DNA of 64,000 nt. It comes from Choristoneura fumiferana (taxonomy: Eukaryota; Arthropoda; Insecta; Lepidoptera; Tortricidae). The position numbers and the translations under genes were made by a program. Shown here in pieces: positions 53,061-63,096 of the stretch. Under the pieces are notes generated by a model. That model did no database searches and was not told the origin of the DNA. It saw only the letters and a list, made by a program, of their open reading frames with translations. The stretch is taken from positions 4,471,389-4,535,388 of the forward strand of contig NC_133473.1 in the NCBI RefSeq assembly GCF_025370935.1, given 5' to 3'. Numbering within the stretch: the stretch's first letter is position 1; each line of letters starts with the position of its first letter.

Positions 53061-53735
53061 CATACGTAATTGTGGCTTTTTAAATTATTTTTTTACTATT
53101 TAATAAAAAAATATTAAAATTATAATTTTAAGTTATAAACATGTATCTTGATGTGTAGAATTCAATTTTACCATAAAAACTAAAAGCCCTTATGGTGATA
53201 GTGGCTCTTATCGTAGGATACGACGTGTTGTCACCTGTGTTAAAAGACTTAAAGCAAACTCGACTTTAAATTACATAACCTTTTAGTCTATTTTTGGATA
53301 AAAAATCATAAAATTACGTTGCATAATGTTGCAAGCATGACAATGTTTCAAAAGTTCCGTTCCACGCTTTATGGTTTTGGCTTGATCAGTCAGTTCTGTT
53401 TTAATTATTGTAAAGTTTTACTGAGTAAAGTTAAAATAGTCCAAAAATTAACAATAATATTGCAATCTATAGTAACAAAACAGTGTTGAAGTTGAAATAG
53501 ATTCTTTTGCAATAGAGTCAGTTTTGTATAGGTATTACCCGCGTTCTTTAAAAAATAAATAAATACATTATAATTTTATATACTACTAGATACTTCTGGT
53601 TCTGATTTACTATGAGTAATTGTACCTTTACTTACGTATAAGTACAATAAAGAGTCATTGTATTGTATTCTATAACTTTCATACGTTTACCAATGTTACT
53701 TACAGTAAATTGTAAGTACGTAACTTACTTACTTA

Positions 53736-53929
53736 ACCTTTTCGCCGCCACGTCAAATACAAAATACATCATTCATACGCTAGGCTTCTATATTGTAATG
53801 CCTAAAATGTAACCTTAACACAATTGACAGAAGGCTGCTTTTGTATTGAAGTAATGAACGATGTATGTCGTTGGCGTTGGAACCTGCGGTGCGTGTAAAT
53901 ATGAGTCGTTGGCGTCGAAAAGGTTAAAT
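53736..53929. mobile_element. MITE with 'ttaaccttttcg' ends
   Basis: Ends 'ttaaccttttcgccgccacg' and 'ttggcgtcgaaaaggttaa' pair with one mismatch zone; inner 'gatgtatgtcgttggcg' pairs loosely with 'acatcattcatacgc'. Its right end is the first sequence of contig 3 (63097). Confidence 0.7.
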
Positions 53930-54822
53930 CTAGGGAGGTAAAAAAGCGTAAGTCTAAGTAGGTAATCAAGTGCTATTATTACAATGTATCTAGCGATGAA
54001 AAAAAATACGCTCTTTTCCTTCAGATACCTACACTTTAAATGTTTTAGTTTGAGTTTTTTTCGGTGTTTCATAACTTATTTCAGGTTAAAATATTCTCAT
54101 GTAGGTACGTACCTAGCACTGCCAGGTATTTAGTGCCTAGTTGCTTCAAAATCGCTTAAAAAAAGTATTAAATAAATAATAGCAAACACATTCAAAGACA
54201 ATCAAACTGACATTTTATAACGTTCTAATCTTTACCATAGCGTAGTTATTGCCATTTGTTTAATTTTAGTACTTAGATCTGACAAAATTATAAGAATATA
54301 TTTAAGTACCTACTTAAATCGCACTTAATTATAAATACGTATACAGGTTTATATTTTATCATGTCTTAAATGCTATGGCTAATATCGAGACTGTTAGTTG
54401 CCTAAATAAACTAAAAAGAAAACTTAAAAACATGCCAAGGTCGACTGTTATAAGCAAGGAAACACCGATCAGAATGCGATGTCAGCAGATATTATGTCAG
54501 ACAATCCGTTAGCTAAAGTCAACGGCTTCATTGTATGTAAATAGCTGATCAAGTCGATATCACGCTCGCCAGGCACGGCACAAAACCTGTGATATGCAGA
54601 ATTACTTCTATACACTAGGCCTTACAACATGTCTAAGAACCATCGCTAGAAAACCTGCTTTCAAATAAAAAAAACCGCATTCAAATCGGTTCAAACGTTT
54701 ATGAGCTACGGTGCCACAGACAGACACACATAGCGGTCAAACTTATAACACCCCTCTTTTTGCGTTGGGGTTTAAAAAACAGAAGCTCACGTACATATCG
54801 AGAATATTATGCGGAAATCTTT
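53912..54822. repeat. Block repeated after the second gap
   Basis: Aligned from its first base with 63097-64000 at the window end, about 98% identical with scattered single-base indels and no rearrangement. Allelic contig overlap is the likely reason. Confidence 0.85.
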
Positions 54823-55040
54823 AATATGTTTGCAAAATATCAGCTGGACTCTGATTTTTAACCCCCGACGCAAAAAGAGGGGTGTTATAAGTTTGACCGC
54901 TATGTGTGTCTGTCTGTGGCACCTTAGCTCTTAAACGGGTGAACGGGTTTTTTTATTTGAAAGCAGGTATTCTAGCGGTGGTTCTTAGACATGTTTTATC
55001 AAAATCGGTTCAGCCGTTTCAAGATCATCAGCTCTTTTGT
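54620..55040. repeat. Inverted pair of a dispersed repeat
   Basis: The left copy (54620-54780) reads 'taagaaccatcgctagaaaa', 'ggtgccacagacagacacac', 'aacacccctctttttgcgtt'. The right copy (54855-55040) is its reverse complement. A third copy is at 56795-56975 and a fourth, allelic, at 63810-63955. Probably a non-autonomous retro- or DNA element common in Lepidoptera. Confidence 0.7.
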
Positions 55041-55184
55041 TCGCTGCGGTAGGAATCTTACGGGTATTTAATTTACTTCCAAACATATTTGGGACCTAAA
55101 ATTTGAGACACCCATGCTTTACAACTATGCAAGATTATAGAATTCTCGGCCTGATGCTGCAGCCAGGATATCCAACACAATAGT

Positions 55185-55735
55185 ACACTTTAAAAAAATA
55201 TATATCAAAGTTTAAAAACATGAAATAAAAAAACTTAAATTAAAAATTAAAAAAACCTTCGACTTAAAAAAAACGCCAGCAAAAATAAAAATAAAAACGC
55301 CCGAAAAAAAACGCCGCTAAAAAGACAACTAAAAAGTAAAACATAATTATGCACTACCTAGCTGTTGCCCGCGACATCATCTGCGAAGAATTCGTTTATC
55401 CCTATCTCGCGGGGACTATGCTGATTTCCCGCAAAATTAGGCCAAGTTAAGTATATAATTTAAGTATCTAGTAATATTTTTTTATCTAAGCGTCGTCGGT
55501 GTCGGGGGACCGCTTAGGTTAACAGGAAACTAAAGTATGTTGTATTTTTTAAAGTTTATTATTTAACAGCTAGGTAGGTAGTGCATAACCACTATTTTTT
55601 ACTATTTAGTTGTCTTTTTTAGCAGCGCTTTTTTTCCGGGTGTTTCTATTTTTATTTTCGCTGGCGTTTTTTTATGTCGGGGGTTTATTAAATTTTTAAT
55701 TTAAGTTTTTTTATTTCATGTTTTTTTTTTAACTT
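55185..55735. mobile_element. A/T-rich foldback element
   Basis: Arms of about 170 bp (55208-55375 and 55566-55735): 'aaacttaaattaaaaatt', 'aacgccagcaaaaataaaaa', 'aaaagacaactaaaaagtaa', 'gcactacctagctgtt' against their complements 'aacagctaggtaggtagtgc', 'ttagttgtctttttt', 'tttttattttcgctggcgtt'. The loop contains the 'agctgttgcccgcgacatca' dispersed repeat. Confidence 0.72.
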
Positions 55736-55737
55736 TG

Positions 55738-55941
55738 TTACTCAGGTAAGTAGTTTAAGTGCAATCGTTTGGCCACTTTCTTAACCGCATGTCTAATATC
55801 CAAAATAAATAATCCAACAAGCGATAACCATCCAAAAGCCAACAACATGAACATTGCCAAACACAAGTGACAATTGATAAGTACGTACGTAATCCTCATT
55901 GCAAAGATCACCGAAGAGTTGCCAAGCCTTTGGGTTGCCAT
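55738..55941 (-). CDS. Possible small membrane ORF, 67 aa
   Basis: Reads MATQRLGNSSVIFAMRITY, a hydrophobic stretch (CHLCLAMFMLLAFGWLSLVG) and a basic amphipathic end DIRHAVKKVAKRLHLNYLPE. Some coding flavour but no domain, no flanking splice support, and it borders a foldback element. Could be chance. Confidence 0.22.
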   Translation of the reverse strand: MATQRLGNSSVIFAMRITYVLINCHLCLAMFMLLAFGWLSLVGLFILDIRHAVKKVAKRLHLNYLPE

Positions 55942-56163
55942 GTCGCAGGTAGTACAATGACTAGATTGAAGTTTTTTAAACCAACTACATATTTACCTAC
56001 TAAAAAAACCGGACATGTGCGAGTCAATCTGTCATGGAGAGAGCTCCGTTATGATATGATATGACGAAGGGTTAGAATATACATTTTTTTTAAATGGTGA
56101 CCCCCATGTTTTAATTATTTTATAACAACTTAAAATATCATTTCTTCTTATAACTTAGGATAA

Positions 56164-56483
56164 TACCGGTGGCCTGTAATATGAGCAAATAATTAAAACA
56201 TAGATCATACTCCTCAAACTAATTAATTAGTTTTTCATTTTTATTACACTTTTAAATTTATTCGAAGAAGCAATGTAAACCAAAATGTTTGATGTTTGTA
56301 GCGTGACAGGCGACGTCAGCTGTGTTCTAGGATGGCGTACACTGATAGCAGTATTTAATTTGTATGAAAAAAGGAAAATTCAAAGACTCCATTATTTTCA
56401 AAAGTCGCTGAACTAATGTTGTTCAGATTGACGAGGACGATCTATGTTTTAATTTTTTGCTCGTATAACAGGCCACATCCGGT
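56164..56483. mobile_element. 320-bp MITE with about 50-bp ends
   Basis: Ends 'accggtggcctgtaatatga' and 'tataacaggccacatccggt', pairing on through 'gcaaataattaaaacataga' / 'tctatgttttaattttttgc'. Inserted between two halves of an older inverted repeat, which fixes its limits. Confidence 0.78.
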
Positions 56484-56514
56484 ATATTGAAGCGTAAGGT
56501 CTGACTTGGCTAGT

Positions 56515-56795
56515 CCTCATCATCTATCATCACCCAAGCCTATATACGTCCCACTGCAGGGCACAGGCCTCCCCTCAGAATGAGAGGGCTTGGGCATAGT
56601 CCACGCGGGCCCAGTGCGGATTGGGAACTTCACACACACCATTGAATTGCTTCGCAGGTTTGTGCAGGTTTCCTCACGATGTTTTCCTTCACCGCGCAAA
56701 GCTCGTGGTAATTTCAAATGTAACTCCGCACATGAATTTCGAAAAACTCAGAGGTGCGAGCCGGGGTTTGAACCCACGAAGTTCAAGTTTCAAAG
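56515..56795 (-). mobile_element. Nearly complete tRNA-derived SINE
   Basis: Read on the minus strand: B-box-like 'gtgggttcaaaccccggctc', then body with 'gaggaaacctgcacaaacct', 'tgtgtgtgaagttcccaatc', 'ctctcattctgaggggaggc', and end 'gtgggacgtatataggcttg'. The best-preserved copy of the family in the window. Confidence 0.78.
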
Positions 56796-57201
56796 TTCAA
56801 TATCTCAAAAACGGCTGAACCGATTTTGATAAAACTTGTCTAAGAACCATCGCTAAAAACCGGCTTTCAACTAGAAAAACCGCATTCTAATCGATCCACT
56901 CGTTTAAGAGCTACGGTGCCACAGACAGACACACATAGCGGTCAAACTTATAACACCCCGTCGGGGGTTAAAAACAGTCATGGAAAAGCCTTACGGCCGA
57001 TGGCTAGTTTCTACCAGCAAGCCAAATTTTCGGAAGAATAAAATAAGAACGTAGCTTTAAAACTTGCCAAGGCTATAATATAATTCGTTTATGAAAATTT
57101 CCCAAGTCAGACCTTAGGCTTCAATATATTATCCTAAGTTATAAGAAGAAATGATATTTTAAGTTGTCATTAAATATTTTATATTGTTATAAATAAATTT
57201 C

Positions 57202-57261
57202 AGGACTGGCCATTGGACTTGGCACCTTGGCGCTTGGTCTTGTCATTAAAGTCAACAATTA
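57202..57261 (+). CDS. Possible terminal exon with one hydrophobic segment
   Basis: Acceptor 'aataaatttcag' followed by a frame reading TGLAIGLGTLALGLVIKVNN and TAA at 57259. A glycine/leucine hydrophobic helix at the extreme C-terminus would suit a small membrane protein. No upstream partner exon found. Short enough to be chance. Confidence 0.25.
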
Positions 57262-57397
57262 AGGCATATATCATAATATTGAACTTGGCTCTCATTTCAC
57301 ATTTATCTTTTGATGGGATATCATTACTTTTTGTATAGAAATAATTTAATTAAAAAATTATAATAATACCTAACCCAACTACCTATCTGGAGTATCT

Positions 57398-57529
57398 GCA
57401 GGGCTACTACGAAACTCGAACTCGAAGTTCGTGTCGTGCGGTCCCTCTGATACTTATACTACTTAATACAGAGAGCGAGAGGGACGGTACGATACGAACT
57501 TCGAGTTTCGAGTTTCGTAGTAGCCCTGC
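57398..57529. mobile_element. Palindromic hairpin MITE
   Basis: Ends 'gcagggctactacgaaactc' and 'gagtttcgtagtagccctgc' are exact complements; pairing continues through 'gaagttcg' and 'cggtccctct' to a loop of about 15 bp. About 132 bp. Confidence 0.82.
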
Positions 57530-57864
57530 TCGATGCCAAATTTGAACTTTATAGGTCATCTGGAACTGGGTTAGAATATTTGATGTATAGGTGAGTATGA
57601 GGATTTTTGGATGTTAATATCTAACTAACCGTTTGAGGTGTGTTTATGAAATTTGGAGCACATATGTACCTCACAAGTTTCAACAAATGAGCCAAATATG
57701 ACATGTTTATGTGAAATAGTTTTTGAGTTATGAGGGGGTCAAAAGTGGCTCCAAATTGTCCGGGAAAAGTTACACACGGTGCTGGTCGCCAGTTCTGTAA
57801 GCTTGAACTTGGCTTGACACACTACCGCGTGTCTAGATTATTTATTTGTTACCTGACTGCAAGG

Positions 57865-58445
57865 AGAGGTATTTTTAACCGACTTCAAAAAAGGAGAAGG
57901 TTCTATGTTCCAATGTTTGTATTTTTTTTACGTATGTACACCGATTACTCAGTCAGTTGTGGTCTGTGGACCGATTTTCAAAATTATTTTTTTAATCGAA
58001 AGGGTATTATTCTGAGGTGGTCCCATTGTCACCAAATCAAGATCTAATGATGGGATCATAGGGAAATAAAGGGGAAACCTCAAATTTTATAGGCACACCT
58101 ATCGCAGTTTTGGCATTTTTAGCATTAAAATGAGCATTTACATTCAAAAAGTATCATTTGGTAACCTGGACCTGATGAAGAAGACCGTGATGACCAATGG
58201 AACTCATCAAAGCTAAGTAATGCTCGCTTGTCTATAAACGATCATGATTAATATACCTAGATAAGCGACTAAGGAGAAGCTTTAAGTTAATGATTCTTTC
58301 GAACTGATATGATGCTGAAGCCAGAAGGTAGGCAACGGAACTCTGTTATAAAACAAAGCAACTAAGTCGTGTTTGGGCTTAACGGAATCTTTGTGAGCTG
58401 TACTTTGGCTACGAATCACTAAAAAGTGAGAAATAAAGAAATTTT
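57865..58445 (+). mobile_element. Dispersed 'aaccgacttcaaaaaagga' repeat, copy 1
   Basis: Begins 'ttaaccgacttcaaaaaagg', contains 'tcccattgtcaccaaatcaa', 'gatctaatgatgggatcata', 'ctcgcttgtctataaacgat'. A diverged second copy is at 61530-62105 with matching landmarks ('accaaatcaggatctgatga'). Non-coding; the short frames over it are incidental. Confidence 0.65.
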
Positions 58446-58447
58446 TT

Positions 58448-58527
58448 AACAAAAAAGTAAAACCGACTCCAAAAAAATTCGGTTCAATTTTTATTTATTT
58501 ATTCGGAGTCGGTTTTACTTTTTTGTT
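58448..58527. repeat. Hairpin with 23-bp perfect arms
   Basis: 'aacaaaaaagtaaaaccgac'+tcc (58448-58470) and its exact complement at 58505-58527 enclose 34 bp. Immediately follows the repeat at 57865 and looks like its 3' end plus an inverted partner. Confidence 0.75.
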
Positions 58528-58735
58528 AAAAAAATATTTTCAAGGTTTGTAGTCGATTCCATTTAGTTTACCTACGTTTTAACTTTTAGGTCGGCGTACA
58601 TTCTTAAGCTCGCTTATTCGCTTCTAAGACTGTTGTCACCCATTTCTTACCTAAACCTGAGTCGCGGTCTCTTATATCACGAACAAAGACACAAAGTAAG
58701 TATAATTTATTTTGCGGTGCTCAACTCGGCGTTTT

Positions 58736-58810
58736 ATGGCTGATAATTTAGTCATTTCGCGTAATCCCTTATTAGGCCAAGTGCTACGACCACCATTGAA
58801 TGCAATACAC
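58736..58810 (+). CDS. Likely first coding exon of an unrecognised + strand gene
   Basis: ATG at 58736 opens MADNLVISRNPLLGQVLRPP then LNAIH with a strong donor 'atacac|gtaagt', phase 0. Together with the next exon at 58892 it gives a short N-terminus, PVPKQPAGGKT. No family recognised. The upstream sequence (58600-58735) is a plausible 5' UTR/promoter. The remainder of the gene is not visible before the gap at 62997, so later exons may be distant. Confidence 0.5.
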
Positions 58811-58891
58811 GTAAGTCACGAGTAAGTTAGGCTTAAGCAACTCTTCATAGATCACTTACGTAAGGATATAACCGTCATTTTATAATTCCAG

Positions 58892-58926
58892 CCAGTGCCA
58901 AAACAGCCAGCAGGAGGAAAAACGAT
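58892..58926 (+). CDS. Likely second coding exon (35 nt) of the 58736 gene
   Basis: Acceptor 'tataattccag', donor 'acgat|gtaagt', phase 0 in, 2 out, continuing ..LNAIH-PVPKQPAGGKT. Both splice sites match consensus strongly, which is the main support for this micro-exon. No third exon is identified. Confidence 0.45.
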
Positions 58927-61529
58927 GTAAGTCCACAAACACAACGCTGCAGTGTAGTCCTTGATTTAAAATACTTCAAGCTTATTTTCGAGTGACTATT
59001 GTTTTGATCTGTGGCGGGCATTTAGCTGTAGATAAAATATGTCAATGTTGCCAGTGAATTGTGCCATTGGAGAGTTGATTTATTTAAAAAATCCTCTCGT
59101 GGAATCGTAAAGAAACGATGAGCATTAAATTATTTTTAATAAGTTATTTATTGGCCTGAAAAATTATAGCGGTTGAGGCATCGCGTCGGTAAAGGCTGGA
59201 TTCTGTTCTGGCCGAAAAAAAAGTAATTATTATTTTATTTAAATACAGGTTTAGTAAATCGCTTTTCTTTAACTGGTCCTGTTCTATCTGTACCCACTAT
59301 TGTCAGTTTGCGGAAATATGGTCAACGCTGTCAGATTTACTGCAACTGCTATATTGGAAAATAAAGTCGCACTAAGAATTTATCCTAAAATTATTTATTT
59401 ACAGTAGGGACCTACTTGGGCGGTAGACCTTCGCTCGAACTCACATGTTTTCCCAAAGATAGGTTAAATACTAGATCGACTGTTCACCCCCGAAAATTGC
59501 CACATAGCAAATTTCATAAAAATCTTTTTCACCTCAGCAGCTCAAACAGGCAGGTTTTGCTATGAAAAATCAGTGAGCAAAATCGCATTTTGCTCACTGC
59601 GTGAGACAAAGGAGCTTTATAATTATTTTTTATAAATGCTGAGGACAGTGCTAGGTCCACTCACTGAATTCCAAATATTTAAACTTGACTTTGACTTGTC
59701 ACTTTTACTTCAATATGAAAAAAAGCGAGAGATAAGATCAAATCGATACTAAGTTCTGTACCTAGACCTAAAAAAAATCAAATGTTCGGATACACATATA
59801 ACCGCAAAATTACAAAACGTCTGTTATATTAAGTATATAGTGCATTACTAAAGGGATTTAGTATAGCACTTATTGTTCCAAGCTTGTACGGTGCTTTTCT
59901 CAAATATTAACTAAAAAACTACAAAGATTTATCAAATAAAACGAGCATAAATGAACGAATATACTGCTGAATTTTACTTTTTTCTAAGTTTTTTTTTACT
60001 TTTTAATTATGCTAGAAGCATTATACCTACCATCCTAATAAAAAAATACTGTTGACCTTTAGCATTAAAATTATGTCAATAATTAATTAATAAGAACAAA
60101 TTCGAAGACAAAAACACGAAGTGTAATTTATTAAAACATAGTCAATTATATGACAGCGAAATATTTCCGAAATGTTAAAATTTTTCCACTCTTTTAATAA
60201 AGTATGCAACCTCGTTGTACGAAAGCCGCTGCTAGCTCTTGTTTTTTTTTTAATAAAATCGTTCCGTATACTGCCTGCCTCTTTAAGTTCAAATATTTGT
60301 CAAATTAAATGAATTGGTAAGTAATCTATTTATATTCATGTTTCAAACAATAGAAATCCTAACAAAATCATATTTTTAAGGGTTTATTTTTATTTGTTCC
60401 ACCCTTTTAATGACCCAAAGATGAGCAGAGCATATTTGCAGTATTAAAAAGTATGATGTTACGAGTTACATTTTTGACAAAAAGTTGTAAATATGATTAA
60501 GTAAGTATTTAATTTAATTCTTAACAATCACAATTTTAAAGTTTTTGATATTTTTTGTCTTGTAAATATATGTGTGGTTTTAGTTTAACCTTTAATTTAA
60601 ATATTCTCGCTGCTCAGGTGAAAAGTTGTATGTGTCACACGAGACCAAAGTTTTTTTGCATCTCGTGTGTTTGAATCTCTCGCTGATCTCAGGATTCTAA
60701 CCTAGAATCACTCGCTATCGCTCGTGATTCAATTGTAGAATCCTTCGCTTACTCGGGATTTAAAATCAACACTCGCACCAAAAAACGACTTTGCTCTCTT
60801 GTTTCTTGTTGCACAAATAACTATAGAACCATTTTCCAGATTCCCGAAAAAAATTGCTCGTTTAAAAGCATAGGTACGTATTAGATTAATAGACAGATTT
60901 GTACACAAATAAATTATCGTGTCACAGTGTGTGTAACCAAACTAGGCTCCTCCGGAACGGATTGAACGATTTTTATGTTTTTTTTTGTGTATATTCGGTA
61001 GGTCTGAGAATAGGACGTAAACTATTTTTCATACTTCTATGCGGACGATGTCGCGCGCAACAGCTAGTTATATCTTAAATACCCACGTAATAGAGTCCAC
61101 TTTAGGCACGGTACTCTAAAATTCATTACATATTTCAATTACGACTGCAAAAATGCTCATAAAGCAATATTAATAACTTATGCTTAACGATCTCCATAGC
61201 TTCATTAAGTGCGTTTAACATTATTTTATACACTCAAAACTGTGCTGAAATTACTTTATTTCCTCAATATCGTACGTGTTGCAAATTGGTGTGAGAGAAA
61301 CTATAATAGACTATGTGTCGCTCCAGGGTTTCCCGGTTTGGCTGTGTAAAAAGAAGGTTTGTTTGAACTAACTATGGAGAGATTTTATCTTGTGACAATT
61401 GGATTGAATGTTGTGTTTTAAGATACAAACTATTAACTATACCACTTTAACATCCCGAGGTCAGTAACGAGGTGCTCATAATCTTGTATTATTATTATGA
61501 AAATATATTTTTTTTTGTTTATTGTATTG
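58927..61529. other. AT-rich intron or intergenic stretch
   Basis: Contains a palindrome 'cagtgagcaaaatcgcattttgctcactg' region near 59518-59605, a 'tcgctatcgctcgtgattca' hairpin-type repeat at 60630-60800 and a reversed copy of the 'gcaacagctagtta' repeat at 60940-61078. No exon is supported. Confidence 0.45.
59518..59605. repeat. Palindrome-ended repeat fragment
   Basis: 'cagtgagcaaaat' and 'attttgctcactg' face each other across 'cgc', following 'cacctcagcagctcaaacag'. A perfect 13-bp hairpin with a 3-bp loop; probably one terminus of a MITE. Confidence 0.6.
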
Positions 61530-62105
61530 TTGTATTTTTTAACCGATTCAAAAAAAAAGAGAGTTTATCAATTCGGTTGTATTTTTTTTGTTTGTTACCT
61601 CAGAACTCCGTCATTTATGAACCGAAATGAAAAAAAAAATTTCTTTTGTCTACGAATGCTTTCAATTAGGTCCCATAAGCACCAAATCAGGATCTGATGA
61701 TCGGATCCTAAGGAAATTGAGGGAACTCTTTTAATAATGTAGGAACGCCTAAGTAATTTTCGATATATTTAGGAGTAACTCGTGCATTTGCTCTTGAAAA
61801 TCATCATTTGGTGAAGTGGAAATGATGATTGAAGACCAAATTTGACCAATGGAGCGACTACCTACTCAATAACAAGTACTTCACGGGTTGAAGTTCAATT
61901 AAGTACTTTAACGCAGTTGCTAAGCAATTTAAGCTCATCGTAAATTCATATGGTGAAATGGAACGGGCGATGAAGCACCAGCACGAACGTCTCTGCGTCG
62001 AAAAAAAGCAATTTTTCGTAAAAGGTGGCGAGCAGTTGACATTAAACTATTGTATCTTAGATCTTTTTACACTAAAAAGCGCGTAAAAAAAGTTATAAAA
62101 AACAA
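61530..62105 (+). mobile_element. Dispersed 'aaccgattcaaaaaaaaag' repeat, copy 2
   Basis: Paralogue of 57865-58445: 'cggttgtattttttttgttt', 'acctcagaactccgtcattt', 'gatgatcggatcctaaggaa', 'gaccaaatttgaccaatgga'. More complete at the left than the first copy. Confidence 0.65.
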
Positions 62106-62107
62106 AT

Positions 62108-62310
62108 AGAACCGACTACAAAAAAACCATGAAAATAATTTTCTACCAGTCTGAAGTCGGTCGGTGCCTCAGCACGAGCCAGCAGGAGTGGACCTATAGT
62201 CGCCTACCTCACCTACGCACTACATATTGGGCTCCTGCTGGCTGGTACTGAGGCACCGACCGACTTCCGACTGGTAGAAAATTATTTTCTTGGTTTTTAT
62301 AGTCGGTTCT
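62108..62310. mobile_element. Foldback element with ~66-bp arms
   Basis: Left arm 'gaaccgactac', 'aataattttctaccagtctg', 'aagtcggtcggtgcctcagc', 'gagccagcaggag' pairs with 'ctcctgctggctggtactga', 'ggcaccgaccgacttccgac', 'tggtagaaaattattttctt', 'agtcggttc'. Unpaired centre about 45 bp. Adjoins the repeat at 61530. Confidence 0.78.
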
Positions 62311-62469
62311 ATTTTTGTTATAAAATTTTTAATTTGTTGTTCGCATATGCATATATTTGTATATAGTAAGTAGTTTATTTGTATGGAAAGTTTTTTTATA
62401 GGTTTGTGTTTTATATTATTTAAAGCCCGTTTCGTAGCTTCCACTATCTCACTCTTTGAATGTCCCTAA

Positions 62470-62710
62470 CTGAATGCTCCTCTCATCCACTCAAAGGTTG
62501 ACTGATAGAGATCCCTTAAAGGGAAAGTTTCCTTTGTACATTGTAGGTATGGCGCTACTGCGACGTCACCCACTAGTATTGATCGAATTGAATTTCAAAT
62601 CTGTCCAACTCTGATAAATATAAAAGCAGCTTAAATTTTTTTTCCCTCGATAACAAGTCAATTTTGATTTGTAAAATAAATAAAAAAATAGTCAAATATC
62701 TACCGTATCA
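62470..62710. mobile_element. Diverged relative of the MITE at 27400-27761
   Basis: Shares 'atggcg.tact', 'gacgtcac', 'ctcgataaca', and 'agtcaaatatctaccgtat' with 27400-27761. Old copy; only one terminus recognisable. Confidence 0.5.
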
Positions 62711-62996
62711 TTCTTTCTTCGGTGATCTGAGAAGCATTACCTCTTGTTATTCCAGGCATAAGTTCAAGATAAGTTTGATCTCCGATACAAAACGCCAGTT
62801 TCGTTAAGACAAAATTCATATAATATCCGACCGAAATGAGCATTTTAACTGAAACTGAATTTAGGTTTGTGTACCATTTTTATCGAAACCGAACTTATTC
62901 TATTGCATATTTTTTAAACTGGCGTTCGTTTTTATTTTTATATATAATTTTATGTGGAAAAAGTAGCCAGTAGGAAGGAGTAATATACATATGTGT

Positions 62997-63096
62997 NNNN
63001 NNNNNNNNNNNNNNNNNNNNNNNNNNNNNNNNNNNNNNNNNNNNNNNNNNNNNNNNNNNNNNNNNNNNNNNNNNNNNNNNNNNNNNNNNNNNNNNN
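62997..63096. other. Assembly gap, 100 N
   Basis: Second 100-N join; the sequence after it restarts inside DNA already present at 53912. Confidence 0.99.

Larger units (their letters stand above)
50132..53225. mobile_element. 3.1-kb element with 25-bp perfect terminal inverted repeats and 4-bp duplication
   Basis: The 25 bases 'cgtcgtatcctacgataaga'+gccac at 50132-50156 recur exactly as reverse complement at 53201-53225, and 'tgtt' flanks both ends (50128-50131, 53226-53229). This is the signature of a DNA transposon. No transposase frame is visible inside, so it would be non-autonomous. Its contents are two possible exons of a small membrane protein (52127-52366, 50727-50955), a 1.1-kb foldback (about 51005-52090) and a GC-rich patch (52915-53060). 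It begins about 200 bp upstream of the TRAF6 start codon. Superfamily not identified. Confidence 0.6.
56112..57175. repeat. Nested inverted repeat split by a MITE
   Basis: 57100-57175 is the reverse complement of two separated pieces: 'aacttaaaatatcatttctt'.. at 56127-56163 and 'atattgaagcgtaaggtctg'.. at 56482-56513. The interruption between those pieces is exactly the MITE at 56164-56483, so the original inverted repeat predates the MITE insertion. Confidence 0.65.

Noticed and set aside
50132..53225. Autonomous transposon with its own transposase
   Set aside because: No frame inside is long enough or has a DDE/D-like layout that I can see on either strand.
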